This document shows positions 1 to 7,653 of a stretch of DNA of 64,000 nucleotides, in pieces. Origin of the DNA: Acidobacteriota bacterium (GTDB lineage: Bacteria; Acidobacteriota; G020349885); the NCBI GenBank assembly GCA_020349885.1, contig CP070701.1, positions 1,140,926-1,204,925 on the forward strand, given 5' to 3'. The notes beneath the pieces are model-generated. The model saw only the letters and a list, made by a program, of their open reading frames with translations, was not told where the DNA came from and made no database searches. The position numbers and the translations under genes were made by a program. The number at the start of each line of letters is the position of its first letter. Position 1 is the stretch's first letter.

Positions 1-1240
1 ACGCCACGAAATAGTCCGTCCCGTCAGAAGCTACCGAGGGGCGGGACTGGTCGGTTGCCGCCGTGGAGACGGCGATGTCCGTGGGTGTGGGGTCGAGCAC
101 CGTCCCATCCGAGGCCACGCGCGTTCCGTAGATGTCCCAGTCCGCGCCGCTTCGGCCATCATACCACGCCATGAAATAGTCCGTCCCGTTCGAAGCCACG
201 GAGGGATATTGTTGGGCGCCTACCGCCGTGGAGACGACAATGCCCAAGAGGTCGAGCACCGTCCCATCCGGGGCCACGCGCGTTCCGTAGATGTCGGCGC
301 TCCCGCCGCGGAGGTCATGCCACGCTACGAAATAGTTCGTTCCGTTCGAAGCTACCGAGGGGTCGTACTGTTCGCCTGACGCCGGCCCAATCACCGGACT
401 CGGCTCCACCAGAAACTCCGGCCCCACCGTCGGGTCAATCAGGATGGGATACCGGGCGGAGGCTATAAACCCTGCGGGAATCTCCGCTACCAGTTCCAGA
501 GTTTGCGGGTTTGCGAGTTGCGAGTTTCGCAGATCCTCAACTCGGTAACTCTCAACTCGATAACTTGTTCCTCCGCTGTCAGCCACGGTTACGTTGGATA
601 AGGTGACCTGGCCTTCCTCTCGCCAGGCCGGAAACACCAGTCCCTCCGGAAATACCTGCGGCTCGCCCGCGGCTCGGATCGCAAGACGCACGCGCAACGC
701 CGAAGCCTCGGGGCTGAGCGGCCCGTCGATCGTCCAGTAGATTTCTATCCCGTCCTCGCCGCGGTTTCGCACGTAAGGCGTAACGCCGCCGCGCGCTTCG
801 CCTTTGAGAAGTCCGGGCGCGTGCTCCTCCAGGCGGCCTTTTCCAAACACCGTCTGCGTATTGCCTCCCCCTTCGAAGCTCACCGAAAGAATCTCGAAAT
901 CAGGTTTTTCCTTACTTCCTTGAGCGAAATATCTTAACCCGTTTACATCAATCTCCGCCTGAAAGCGCGGCGTGCTGTGGGTAAAACGGCCTCCCTTGGA
1001 AGAAAACGGACGCTCGCCGCGTGCTTCGGCGCGGAATCCTTGGCGCGGAGTTTCTTCGGGAAGGCCGCGGTTCTTCCTTACCGTGCGGATGACTTCGTTT
1101 ACGTCGAAGGGAACGTTGGCTATCTCGACTTCCCCTCCAACCTTCGGCGGGCCTTTCCCTGCGGGCGCGGGCGCTTCACCTCCCCATACGGCCGAGACGG
1201 CCGCCAGCGTGAAGCCAATCCAAGTTGCCGCTCTTTTCAT
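1..1240 (-). CDS. Secreted repeat protein, C-terminus cut by window edge
   Basis: I translated this by hand from ATG at 1240 down to base 1; the frame stays open for 413 codons and runs off the window. It begins with a signal peptide (MKRAATWIGFTLAAVSAVWG). After about 290 residues of unrecognised sequence come at least three copies of a roughly 53-residue unit built on PSVASNGTDYFxAW, then DIYGTRVAxDGTVLD. Such units occur in secreted proteins of myxobacteria and uncultured phyla and probably form a beta-propeller; that fold is an inference. The start is supported by AGGAAGGGA about 5-12 bases upstream and a good promoter. Function is unknown; an extracellular or outer-membrane role is likely. 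Codons for about residues 225-247 consist of short tandem DNA repeats (see 501-566). Confidence 0.75.
   Translation of the reverse strand, partial: MKRAATWIGFTLAAVSAVWGGEAPAPAGKGPPKVGGEVEIANVPFDVNEVIRTVRKNRGLPEETPRQGFRAEARGERPFSSKGGRFTHSTPRFQAEIDVNGLRYFAQGSKEKPDFEILSVSFEGGGNTQTVFGKGRLEEHAPGLLKGEARGGVTPYVRNRGEDGIEIYWTIDGPLSPEASALRVRLAIRAAGEPQVFPEGLVFPAWREEGQVTLSNVTVADSGGTSYRVESYRVEDLRNSQLANPQTLELVAEIPAGFIASARYPILIDPTVGPEFLVEPSPVIGPASGEQYDPSVASNGTNYFVAWHDLRGGSADIYGTRVAPDGTVLDLLGIVVSTAVGAQQYPSVASNGTDYFMAWYDGRSGADWDIYGTRVASDGTVLDPTPTDIAVSTAATDQSRPSVASDGTDYFVA
501..566. repeat. Short tandem repeats inside a coding sequence
   Basis: Bases 501-529 are four imperfect 7-8 base units of the form AGTTTGCG, and 537-551 plus 552-566 are a 15-base direct repeat with 13 of 15 bases identical. 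On the reverse strand the reading frame of the secreted repeat protein passes through them, giving SYRVESYRVE and a stretch rich in N, S, Q, L and A. They look like the intergenic 7-10 base repeats elsewhere in this window but are translated here. Confidence 0.7.
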
Positions 1241-1265
1241 TTCGTGGTTCCCTTCCTATCATTTC

Positions 1266-1294
1266 AGTATAGATACTCCGCCTCTGCGAATCAA
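1266..1294 (-). promoter_or_regulatory. Sigma-70-type promoter for the secreted repeat protein
   Basis: Reading the reverse strand: TTGATT (1294-1289), a 17-base spacer, then TATACT (1271-1266). The predicted transcript start near 1259 leaves a leader of about 19 bases carrying a purine-rich Shine-Dalgarno before the ATG at 1240. Confidence 0.65.
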
Positions 1295-1319
1295 TCGCGG
1301 CGAGCAACAGCGGGGCGCT

Positions 1320-1946
1320 TCAACGCTCCGCGGCGGCCGCCAGCCGGTAGAAGCTCAGCACGGACTGGCCGTAGGCGCGGGTGCGGACTTGTTCCAGTAT
1401 GCCGTTGGAAACGCGGGGCGGCATGGGTCGCTTCTTGTGGTGGTGGATGGTGACGAGGGACGAGGCGTCGAGCGTGCCGCTTTCGGCGAGAAGCGCAAGC
1501 AGGGACTCGTGGTGGGGATAGTCGTAGGGCGGGTCCACGAAGGCAAGTTGGAAAGTCTCCCCGCGCACGGCGAGGCGCGAGATGCCCTCTTTCGCGTCGA
1601 GGGGGAGGATCTCGAACGCGTCGTTTTCCACGCCGGGCGCCGTCGGGCGCATGCGGATGTGGGGGTCGTAGGGCAGAAGAAGCCGCACGTGCTCGAGGTT
1701 GTGCTCGAGAACCGCCTGGGCGTCACGGCGCTTTTCCACGAAGACGACCCGCCGCGCCTCACGCGACAGCGCCTCGATACCCATCGAGCCCGAGCCGGCG
1801 AAGAGGTCCAGAAAATTGCTCCCCGCCACCTGCCCCTGCACGATGTTAAAGTAACCCTCCTTGACGCGGTCGAGCGGGGGCCGCACGCCGCGTCCGGGGG
1901 GCGCCTGGAGCTTCCGCCCGCGAAACTTTCCCGTGATGACGCGCAT
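1320..1946 (-). CDS. rsmD: 16S rRNA (guanine-N2)-methyltransferase RsmD
   Basis: The family methylates G966 of 16S rRNA (E. coli numbering) in the 30S subunit using S-adenosylmethionine. The 208-residue product opens MRVITGKFRGRKL, as typical RsmD does, followed by the SAM-binding motif FLDLFAGSGSMGIEA near residue 45 and the catalytic DPPY motif near residue 138. An upstream in-frame ATG at 1982 would add 12 residues, but those codons coincide with the -35 and -10 boxes, so ATG at 1946 is preferred. It is divergent from the membrane-protein/symporter pair and lies upstream of the secreted repeat gene, which has its own promoter. Confidence 0.9.
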   Translation of the reverse strand: MRVITGKFRGRKLQAPPGRGVRPPLDRVKEGYFNIVQGQVAGSNFLDLFAGSGSMGIEALSREARRVVFVEKRRDAQAVLEHNLEHVRLLLPYDPHIRMRPTAPGVENDAFEILPLDAKEGISRLAVRGETFQLAFVDPPYDYPHHESLLALLAESGTLDASSLVTIHHHKKRPMPPRVSNGILEQVRTRAYGQSVLSFYRLAAAAER

Positions 1947-1953
1947 CCCCTCC

Positions 1954-1982
1954 AGTATGACGGGCGGGAAACGGGCGGTCAA
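1954..1982 (-). promoter_or_regulatory. Promoter of rsmD, predicted to give a leaderless mRNA
   Basis: Reverse strand: TTGACC (1982-1977), 17-base spacer, CATACT (1959-1954), then seven bases (GGAGGGG) and the ATG at 1946. A normal start site 6-8 bases after the -10 box would fall on or next to the initiation codon. A GGAGG is present but only about 2 bases from the ATG, too close for normal Shine-Dalgarno use. Confidence 0.6.
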
Positions 1983-2019
1983 CGTGCGGGGACTCGTCGG
2001 GTTTGAGAGAGTCTGTTGC

Positions 2020-2049
2020 TTGGCTGGCCGAGGCGCGGTGCGCTACAAT
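2020..2049 (+). promoter_or_regulatory. Promoter of the small membrane protein and symporter genes
   Basis: TTGGCT (2020-2025), 18-base spacer, TACAAT (2044-2049). The predicted leader is about 60 bases and contains AAAAAAGGG a few bases before the ATG at 2117, so this transcript uses a conventional ribosome-binding site. It is divergent from the rsmD promoter. Confidence 0.5.
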
Positions 2050-2116
2050 GCTTCTCTATCCTCCGTCCCGCTCTCCGAGCGGAATTGCGGAGTAAGAACT
2101 TTCAGAAAAAAGGGTC

Positions 2117-2383
2117 ATGGCATCCCAGGCGAATCAAGACGTCAAAGCGCGACGTGAAAACGCCCGCCCCTCCGGCTTTTTCGCCATGCCGCGCGGCGAG
2201 CTCGTCTTCCTCGTGGCGCTCGTTGCGGCGTCCACGCTCGGCTTTTTGACCATGAAGAGCTCGGTGACGCTCGCCGGGATGGCGCTCTTCGGGTGGTGGA
2301 TGGCGGCGCTGATGTTCCTGGGTCCGCTCGCGGCGCTGATTCTTCTCTGGCTCGGCCCGGGGAAGCGCAAGGAGGACTCGTGA
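2117..2383 (+). CDS. Small two-helix membrane protein, likely symporter partner
   Basis: An 88-residue protein with a polar N-terminus, two hydrophobic segments (about residues 29-46 and 52-80) and a charged end (GPGKRKEDS). Size, topology and position directly before a sodium:solute symporter match the small companion proteins (YhdT/DUF997-like) encoded before PanF-type symporters; homology is inferred from context rather than a distinctive motif. Its TGA overlaps the symporter's GTG (GTGA), so the two are probably translationally coupled. AAGGG precedes the ATG at a good distance. Confidence 0.65.
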   Translation: MASQANQDVKARRENARPSGFFAMPRGELVFLVALVAASTLGFLTMKSSVTLAGMALFGWWMAALMFLGPLAALILLWLGPGKRKEDS

Positions 2384-3810
2384 GAGGGTTCGAGGCGAGC
2401 ATCGTCCTCGTCTACCTCTTCGCGTGCGTGGCGATAGGGCTCTTCGCCTCACGGCGGGCGCTCGGCTCGAGCGCCGAGTACTGGGTCGCGGGGCGGCGCA
2501 TCGGGACGGTCATGAACTCGCTGGCCATCATGGCCGCCCTCGCGAGCGGCGGCTCCTTCGTGGGCATACTGGGCCTTGCCTACAGCAAGGGCGTGCCCTA
2601 CGCGTTCAGCCTGTTCGCGGGCGCGATCCTGGGCTTCCCGCTCGCGGCGCTTCTGGTGGCGAAGCCCCTGCGAAACTTCGGCCGCTTCACGGTCACCGAT
2701 TTCCTCGCCGCACGCTTCCCCCACGGGGTTGTGCGCACCCTCGTGCCGGTCCTTATCGTCGCGACGTTCACGATGTACACCGTCGCACAGATGAAGACGG
2801 CGGGCCTCGCCGCCAGCTTTCTCTTCGGCATCTCCTTCAGGTCCGCCGTCACGCTCAGCGCGCTGGTGTTCATCCTGTACGTCTCCATGGGCGGGATGCT
2901 TGCCGTGACGTGGACGGACATGCTGCAGGGCTTCCTGATGCTGAGCGTCGTCTGGGGCCTAGGCGGCGTACTGATAGCGCGCTACGGTACGCCGGCGCAC
3001 CTCATGGAGCGGGCGGTCGGGGTGGCGCCCTCCCTGGGAACGGTCGCGGCCGCTCCCGCCTCGAGCTACATCGGCTCCTTCGTCATCTGGTCGGCGGCCA
3101 TCTGCATCATTCCCCACATCATCATGCGCGTCTACACGGCGAAGGACGCCCACGGCGCGCGCCTGTCGCTGAACGTCGCGATGCTTCTCTACAGCCTCAT
3201 GATAATAATGACGCTCCTGGTGCTCGTGCCCGTCGGGAAGACCGTACTTCCCGCCTTGAAGGACGCGGACATGCTCTTCTTCGGCCTGGTGGACAACGTC
3301 CTCGGCCCCGTCATGCGCGGCTTCGCCGTCGCGGCCCTCATGGCGAGCGTCATGAGCACGACGGACGCCCTTCTGCTCGCGTGCAGCTCGGCCATCGGGC
3401 ACGACCTCCTTGGAGGATGGATCAAAAGGCGCGGCTCGGAAAAGCTAGCGTCCCGCGTCGCGTTCGCCTCGACGTGGGCCGTAGGGCTTTTGGCCATGGT
3501 TTTGGCCTACGATCCCCCCGAGCTCATCACCCGCTACTACACGGAAGCCGTCGGGCTTCTCACGGCGGGGCTTTTCGTGCCGACCGTGGCCGGCCTCTGG
3601 TGGAAGCGTGCCAACACGGCGGGCGGGGCCGCGGCGCTCGTGACGGGCGCCGCCGTTTTCCTCGCGGGCCGGCTCCTGCCGGACACACCCTCTTTCGCCT
3701 CCATCCTGTACGCCCTTCCCGCGAGCGCCGTCGCCATGGCGATAGGAAGCTACCTGGGGTGCCCGCCGGAGAAGGCCTTGCTCGACCGGATGGCGGAGCT
3801 CCATCGCTAG
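2380..3810 (+). CDS. Sodium:solute symporter (SSS family)
   Basis: A 476-residue inner-membrane protein with about 13 hydrophobic segments, imports a solute with sodium. SSS hallmarks include the helix-1 segment and the conserved MSTTDALLLACSSAIGHDL motif near residue 330. The substrate cannot be told from sequence; the small upstream partner hints at the PanF/pantothenate-like branch. I chose GTG at 2380 because GGAGG lies at 2371-2375 and it overlaps the preceding stop; an in-frame ATG at 2293 would add 29 non-hydrophobic residues read from inside the partner gene. Confidence 0.88.
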   Translation: MRGFEASIVLVYLFACVAIGLFASRRALGSSAEYWVAGRRIGTVMNSLAIMAALASGGSFVGILGLAYSKGVPYAFSLFAGAILGFPLAALLVAKPLRNFGRFTVTDFLAARFPHGVVRTLVPVLIVATFTMYTVAQMKTAGLAASFLFGISFRSAVTLSALVFILYVSMGGMLAVTWTDMLQGFLMLSVVWGLGGVLIARYGTPAHLMERAVGVAPSLGTVAAAPASSYIGSFVIWSAAICIIPHIIMRVYTAKDAHGARLSLNVAMLLYSLMIIMTLLVLVPVGKTVLPALKDADMLFFGLVDNVLGPVMRGFAVAALMASVMSTTDALLLACSSAIGHDLLGGWIKRRGSEKLASRVAFASTWAVGLLAMVLAYDPPELITRYYTEAVGLLTAGLFVPTVAGLWWKRANTAGGAAALVTGAAVFLAGRLLPDTPSFASILYALPASAVAMAIGSYLGCPPEKALLDRMAELHR

Positions 3811-3836
3811 CGGCGGGTGCGTCCCTCCCCGCCCTG

Positions 3837-3845
3837 TGCTATGAT
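3837..3845 (+). promoter_or_regulatory. Extended -10 promoter of purS
   Basis: TGCTATGAT with no recognisable -35. The ATG of purS is 13 bases after the box, so the leader would be only about 7 bases and no Shine-Dalgarno is visible. A GC-rich inverted repeat (GGCGGG 3812-3817 with CCCGCC 3828-3833) lies just upstream and may end the symporter transcript. Confidence 0.5.
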
Positions 3846-3858
3846 GTAGTCCACGCCC

Positions 3859-4107
3859 ATGCTTGCCAAGGTTTACGTCAAGATGAAAGAGAGCGTCCTC
3901 GACCCGCAGGGGAAGGCCGTTCTCGGATCGCTCCACTCGCTCGGGTACAAGGAAGCGCGGGACGCGCGCGTGGGGCGCTACATCGAGGTCCGCCTCGAAG
4001 GCGTTGCGCGCGAGGACGCCGAGCGCCGCCTGCGCGAGATGTGCGAAAAACTCCTTGCGAACCCCATCATCGAGGACTACCGGTTCGAGATAGAAGAAGA
4101 TAAATAA
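3859..4107 (+). CDS. purS: Phosphoribosylformylglycinamidine synthase subunit PurS
   Basis: PurS is the small dimeric subunit that bridges PurL and PurQ in the fourth step of purine synthesis. The 82-residue product has the family pattern: VYVKMKESVLDPQGKAV at the start, the HSLGY segment, RVGRYIEVRLEG, and ANPIIEDYRFEIE at the end. Length is normal. The purQ gene follows after one intervening cupin gene; no purL is in the window. The start is near-leaderless (see 3837-3845). Confidence 0.93.
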   Translation: MLAKVYVKMKESVLDPQGKAVLGSLHSLGYKEARDARVGRYIEVRLEGVAREDAERRLREMCEKLLANPIIEDYRFEIEEDK

Positions 4108-4138
4108 CCCCGTCACCAAAACACAGGAGACGCCCGCC

Positions 4139-4579
4139 ATGGCGAAAACCAAGCCTTACTCCCTTTCGCGCTACCGCCTGGACAGACTTCCTTTTTTCGC
4201 GACCATGGGAATCGACCTTCACTGTCGGAGCGTGGCCATAAACGCGCTTCACTTCAAAAGGGGTCAGGGACTTTCCGCCTTCCACAAACACCGAAGGCAG
4301 GAGGAAGTGTACATCGTGCTCTCGGGCTCGGGCGTCATCCGCTTGGACAACAAAACGGTCAAGCTGCGAAAGGGGGACGCCGTGCGCGTCGCTCCGGGCG
4401 TGTCGCGCGCCATCGGCAACCCTTCCTCACCGGACTGCGTGTTCCTGGTGGTCGGGGCGATGCCCCACAAGGTCAAGAAAGGGAAGTTCGAAGTCATCCC
4501 GGACGGCATCTATCAGGAAAATCGCCGAACGGGCTACCACACCCCGGAAAAAGTCGTGAAGGAATGGGAAGAGGAATGA
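4139..4579 (+). CDS. Cupin-domain protein between purS and purQ
   Basis: A 146-residue single-domain cupin. Motif 1 is visible as [17 protein letters not shown] (about residues 42-58), with two histidines and a glutamate as likely metal ligands; the usual second-motif histidine region ([11 protein letters not shown]) is less standard. Cupins of this size include sugar isomerases, dioxygenases and regulators, so no reaction is assigned. ACAGGAGA upstream is a good ribosome-binding site. It lies 31 bases after purS and 28 before purQ, so it is co-transcribed with them. Confidence 0.82.
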   Translation: MAKTKPYSLSRYRLDRLPFFATMGIDLHCRSVAINALHFKRGQGLSAFHKHRRQEEVYIVLSGSGVIRLDNKTVKLRKGDAVRVAPGVSRAIGNPSSPDCVFLVVGAMPHKVKKGKFEVIPDGIYQENRRTGYHTPEKVVKEWEEE

Positions 4580-4607
4580 GCCCCGGAACGGGAGAGCGCG
4601 GGCGGGA

Positions 4608-5288
4608 ATGAAATTCGGCGTCGTCGTTTTTCCCGGCTCGAACTGCGACCACGACGTCTACCACGTGGTGAAGAAGGGGTTCGGCCACGAGGCCGTCTGG
4701 CTCTGGCACAAGGACGAAAGCCTCACGGGGGTGGACTGCGTCGTTCTTCCCGGCGGCTTCTCCTACGGCGACTACCTGCGGAGCGGCGCCATCGCGCGTT
4801 TTTCCCCCCTGATGGAGAAAGTCGTGGACTTCGCCGAGGGGGGCGGCCTCGTGCTCGGCATCTGCAACGGGTTTCAGATTCTTCTCGAAGCGGGGCTCCT
4901 TCCCGGCGCGATGCGCCGCAACAGCGACCTGCGCTTCATCTGCGACACGGTGACCCTTCGACTGGAGACCGTGGAGACGCCGTTCACCGGGAAGGGCTCG
5001 GCGGGCAGCCTGTACCGCATGCCCATAGCGCACGGGGACGGAAACTACTACGCCGACGACGCGACGCTCGACCGCCTGGAGCGAAACCGCCAGATCGTCT
5101 TCCGCTACGCCGCGCCCGACGGAAGCCTTTCCGAGGAGGCGAACCCCAACGGCTCCGTGCGAAACATCGCGGGCATCGTGAACGAGCGGCGGAACGTCCT
5201 CGGCATGATGCCCCATCCGGAGCGTTGCTCGGAAAATATTTTGGGAAACACCGACGGCCGGGTGATCTTCGAGTCGCTCCTGGCCTGA
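4608..5288 (+). CDS. purQ: Phosphoribosylformylglycinamidine synthase glutaminase subunit PurQ
   Basis: A class I glutamine amidotransferase that supplies ammonia to PurL. The 226-residue product shows the nucleophile elbow [12 protein letters not shown] (Cys near residue 86) and the MMPHPER motif near residue 205 that holds the catalytic His and Glu. [16 protein letters not shown] is typical of PurQ. Length is normal. It is the third gene of the purS-cupin-purQ set and is followed after 8 bases by moeA. Confidence 0.95.
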   Translation: MKFGVVVFPGSNCDHDVYHVVKKGFGHEAVWLWHKDESLTGVDCVVLPGGFSYGDYLRSGAIARFSPLMEKVVDFAEGGGLVLGICNGFQILLEAGLLPGAMRRNSDLRFICDTVTLRLETVETPFTGKGSAGSLYRMPIAHGDGNYYADDATLDRLERNRQIVFRYAAPDGSLSEEANPNGSVRNIAGIVNERRNVLGMMPHPERCSENILGNTDGRVIFESLLA

Positions 5289-5296
5289 GAGGGCGC

Positions 5297-6532
5297 ATGG
5301 GCCCCGCTCTGGTTCCCGTTGCCGAAGCCTACCGCGCGGTCATCGATTCCGTGGAGACTCCGCCCCCCGTGCGCGCGCCGCTCGAGGAGGCGCTCCACAT
5401 GGCGCTCGCCGAGGGCGTCACGGCGGACGCGGACTCCCCGCCCTTCGACCGCGCGATGATGGACGGCTACGCGCTGCGAAGCGACGACGCGGAGCGAACC
5501 CTGCGCGTCGTGGACGTCATCGCGGCGGGCGCGTATCCTCGAAAGGAAATCCGCCGGGGCGAGTGCGCGCAAATCATGACCGGTGCGCCGCTTCCCCCGG
5601 GCGCCGACGCCGTCCAGATGGTCGAGAAAACGAAAAAGGCGGACGGGGGGCGCGTCGAGATACTGGAGGCCGCAAAGCGCGGCCGGAACGTCTCGCCGCG
5701 CGCCGAGGAGTTTCACAAAGGGGACACGGTCGCGCCCGCGGGCGCGCTCGTCACGCCCGCGGTCATGGCCGTCCTCGCCTCCGTGGGCGCGGCGGAAATC
5801 TCCGTCCACCCCAAGCCGCGCATCGCGCTGTTCTCGACGGGAAGCGAGCTCGTGGAAATTTTCGAGACGCCGGAGCCCGGTAAAATCCGGAACACGAACG
5901 CATTCTCGCTCCCCGCGCAGCTCCGCGAGGCGGGTCTTTCGGTTTCCGAGAGGAAAACCCTCAGGGACGACCCCGAAGAGATCCGTGCGGCCGTCCGCGC
6001 GGCCCTCGAGTCTCACGACGTCGTCGTGCTCACGGGGGGCGTTTCCGTGGGCGAGTTCGACTACGTCGTGGACGCGCTCGAAGATGCGGGCGTAGAGGTG
6101 CTTTTTCGCAAGGTCGCCGTCAAGCCGGGCAAGCCCTTAGTGTTCGGCACGGCGCCGGACGGCAGATTAATCTTCTCGCTTCCGGGCAATCCGGTTTCGA
6201 GCGTGGTGCTCATGCATCTTTTCGTGCTCCCGGCGCTTCGCAAGCGCCTGGGCGTTCGCCCCTGGGACAACCCGCGCGTCGGGGCCGCGCTCGAGTCTCC
6301 GCTCCGCGTCAAGCCGAACGAGCTTACGAAGTACCTGCCGGCCGCCCTGAGCTGCCGTGAGGGGGCGTTCACGGCCGCGCCCGTCGCGATACGCGGCTCG
6401 GCCGATATTTTTCACTTCTCCGAGGCGAACGCCCTGGTCGAGGTTCCGCCCGATTCCAGCGGGTGGGAAAAAGGGGAAAAAGCACCGGCGATTCCGCTCG
6501 GCGCGTGGACGCGCGCCCTCCTGCGTCCGTAG
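5297..6532 (+). CDS. moeA: Molybdopterin molybdenumtransferase MoeA
   Basis: MoeA inserts molybdenum into adenylylated molybdopterin, completing the cofactor. The 411-residue product shows PPFDRAMMDGYALR near the N-terminus, QIMTGAPLPPGAD, the MoCF-fold segment IALFSTGSELVE, the VVLTGGVSVGEFDYV motif, and SLPGNPVSS. I chose ATG at 5297; a longer frame from 5225 would lie inside purQ. GAGAGG lies a few bases upstream. No molybdoenzyme or other mo-cofactor gene is nearby. Confidence 0.92.
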   Translation: MGPALVPVAEAYRAVIDSVETPPPVRAPLEEALHMALAEGVTADADSPPFDRAMMDGYALRSDDAERTLRVVDVIAAGAYPRKEIRRGECAQIMTGAPLPPGADAVQMVEKTKKADGGRVEILEAAKRGRNVSPRAEEFHKGDTVAPAGALVTPAVMAVLASVGAAEISVHPKPRIALFSTGSELVEIFETPEPGKIRNTNAFSLPAQLREAGLSVSERKTLRDDPEEIRAAVRAALESHDVVVLTGGVSVGEFDYVVDALEDAGVEVLFRKVAVKPGKPLVFGTAPDGRLIFSLPGNPVSSVVLMHLFVLPALRKRLGVRPWDNPRVGAALESPLRVKPNELTKYLPAALSCREGAFTAAPVAIRGSADIFHFSEANALVEVPPDSSGWEKGEKAPAIPLGAWTRALLRP

Positions 6533-6605
6533 TGGGACTTCGCCGAGATTTGTGATAAATTAATTCCTCAAACGCTCCCATGCACGGAGCGCAAAAACAA
6601 CGAAA

Positions 6606-7550
6606 ATGAAATCTTTCCTTAAGACAATCCTGTTTTTGCTCCCGCTGCTTTTCGCGCAGGCGGCCTACGGGGACATCAATTCAGACCTGCTCAAGGCGGC
6701 ACAGGCCGGTGACACCGTCAAAGTGGAGCAACTGCTTAAAAAAGGCGCCGACGTAAGCGCGAAGAACGAAAAAGGCACGACCGCCCTGATGTTTGCGGCA
6801 TCGATGGGCCACACCGAGACGGTGAAGATCCTGATTGACGCGGGCTCGGACGTAAGCGCGAAGAACAAAAAAGGCACGACCGCCCTGATGTTTGCGGCAC
6901 AGGAAGGTCACACCGGGACGGTGAAGATCCTGATTGACGCGGGCTCGGATGTGAACGCGAAACGCCGAGACGGCGGGACCGCCCTGATGGCTGCGGCAGC
7001 GAAAGACCACATCGAGACGGTGAAAGCCCTCATAGAAGCGGGGGCGTACGTGAACGCGAAAGACGCACACGGCCAAACCGTCCTGATGCTTGCGGCGTCT
7101 GAGGGCCATACCGGGACGGTGAAGACCCTGATCGGCGCGGGCGCCGACGTGAGCAGGAAGAACAACACCGGCCAAACCGCCCTGATGCTTGCGGCGCGGA
7201 AGGGCCACACCGAGACGGTGAAGATTCTGATCGAGGTGGATGCCGACGTGAACGCGAAGAACAAGGGTGGCCGGACCGCTCTGATGGCGGCGGCATACGA
7301 GGGTCACACCGAAACGGTGAAGGCCCTGATTGGCGCGGGTGCCGACGTGAACAGGAAGGGCAACAACGGCTGGACCGCTCTCATGGGTGCGGCAGTCGAG
7401 GGCCACACCGAGACGGTGAAGGCCCTGGTTGAGGCGGATGCCGACGTGAACGCGAAGAACAAAGGTGGCTGGACCGCCCTAAAGTTTGCGGAGACAGAAG
7501 GACGCACCGGGATTGTGGAAATTCTTAGACAGGCCGGGGCAGAGGAATGA
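6606..7550 (+). CDS. Secreted ankyrin-repeat protein
   Basis: A 314-residue protein with a clear signal peptide (about residues 1-22, ending QAAYG) followed by about nine ankyrin repeats of 33 residues and nothing else. Each repeat has the TALMxAAxxGHTETVKxLIxAGADVNAK pattern. The repeats are unusually alike at DNA level, so the gene is an approximate 99-base tandem array that could gain or lose units by recombination. Periplasmic ankyrin proteins usually bind other proteins; the partner here is unknown. It stands alone, between moeA and lnt. Confidence 0.88.
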   Translation: MKSFLKTILFLLPLLFAQAAYGDINSDLLKAAQAGDTVKVEQLLKKGADVSAKNEKGTTALMFAASMGHTETVKILIDAGSDVSAKNKKGTTALMFAAQEGHTGTVKILIDAGSDVNAKRRDGGTALMAAAAKDHIETVKALIEAGAYVNAKDAHGQTVLMLAASEGHTGTVKTLIGAGADVSRKNNTGQTALMLAARKGHTETVKILIEVDADVNAKNKGGRTALMAAAYEGHTETVKALIGAGADVNRKGNNGWTALMGAAVEGHTETVKALVEADADVNAKNKGGWTALKFAETEGRTGIVEILRQAGAEE

Positions 7551-7566
7551 CGGGAACGGTAAACAC

Positions 7567-7631
7567 GATGACCGATTATCGATTACCGATGACCAATTCA
7601 ATCGGTCATCGGTCATTGGTCATTGGTCATT
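7567..7631. repeat. Heptamer tandem repeats with a 10-bp inverted repeat
   Basis: GGTCATT occurs three times in tandem (7611-7631), preceded by GGTCATC. ACCGATGACC (7585-7594) and GGTCATCGGT (7604-7613) form a perfect inverted repeat around a 9-base loop. The block sits between the ankyrin gene and lnt. It resembles the heptanucleotide short tandem repeats known in cyanobacteria; whether it ends transcription is unclear because no T-run follows. Confidence 0.75.
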
Positions 7632-7653
7632 TTGCTGGAAGCAAATACTTGCC

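Noticed and set aside
972-2006. 344-codon forward frame across the rsmD region
   Set aside because: It crosses two reverse-strand genes and their promoters and encodes no recognisable protein.
6700-7540. Possible CRISPR-like array
   Set aside because: The 99-base periodicity is continuous coding sequence for ankyrin repeats, without spacers.
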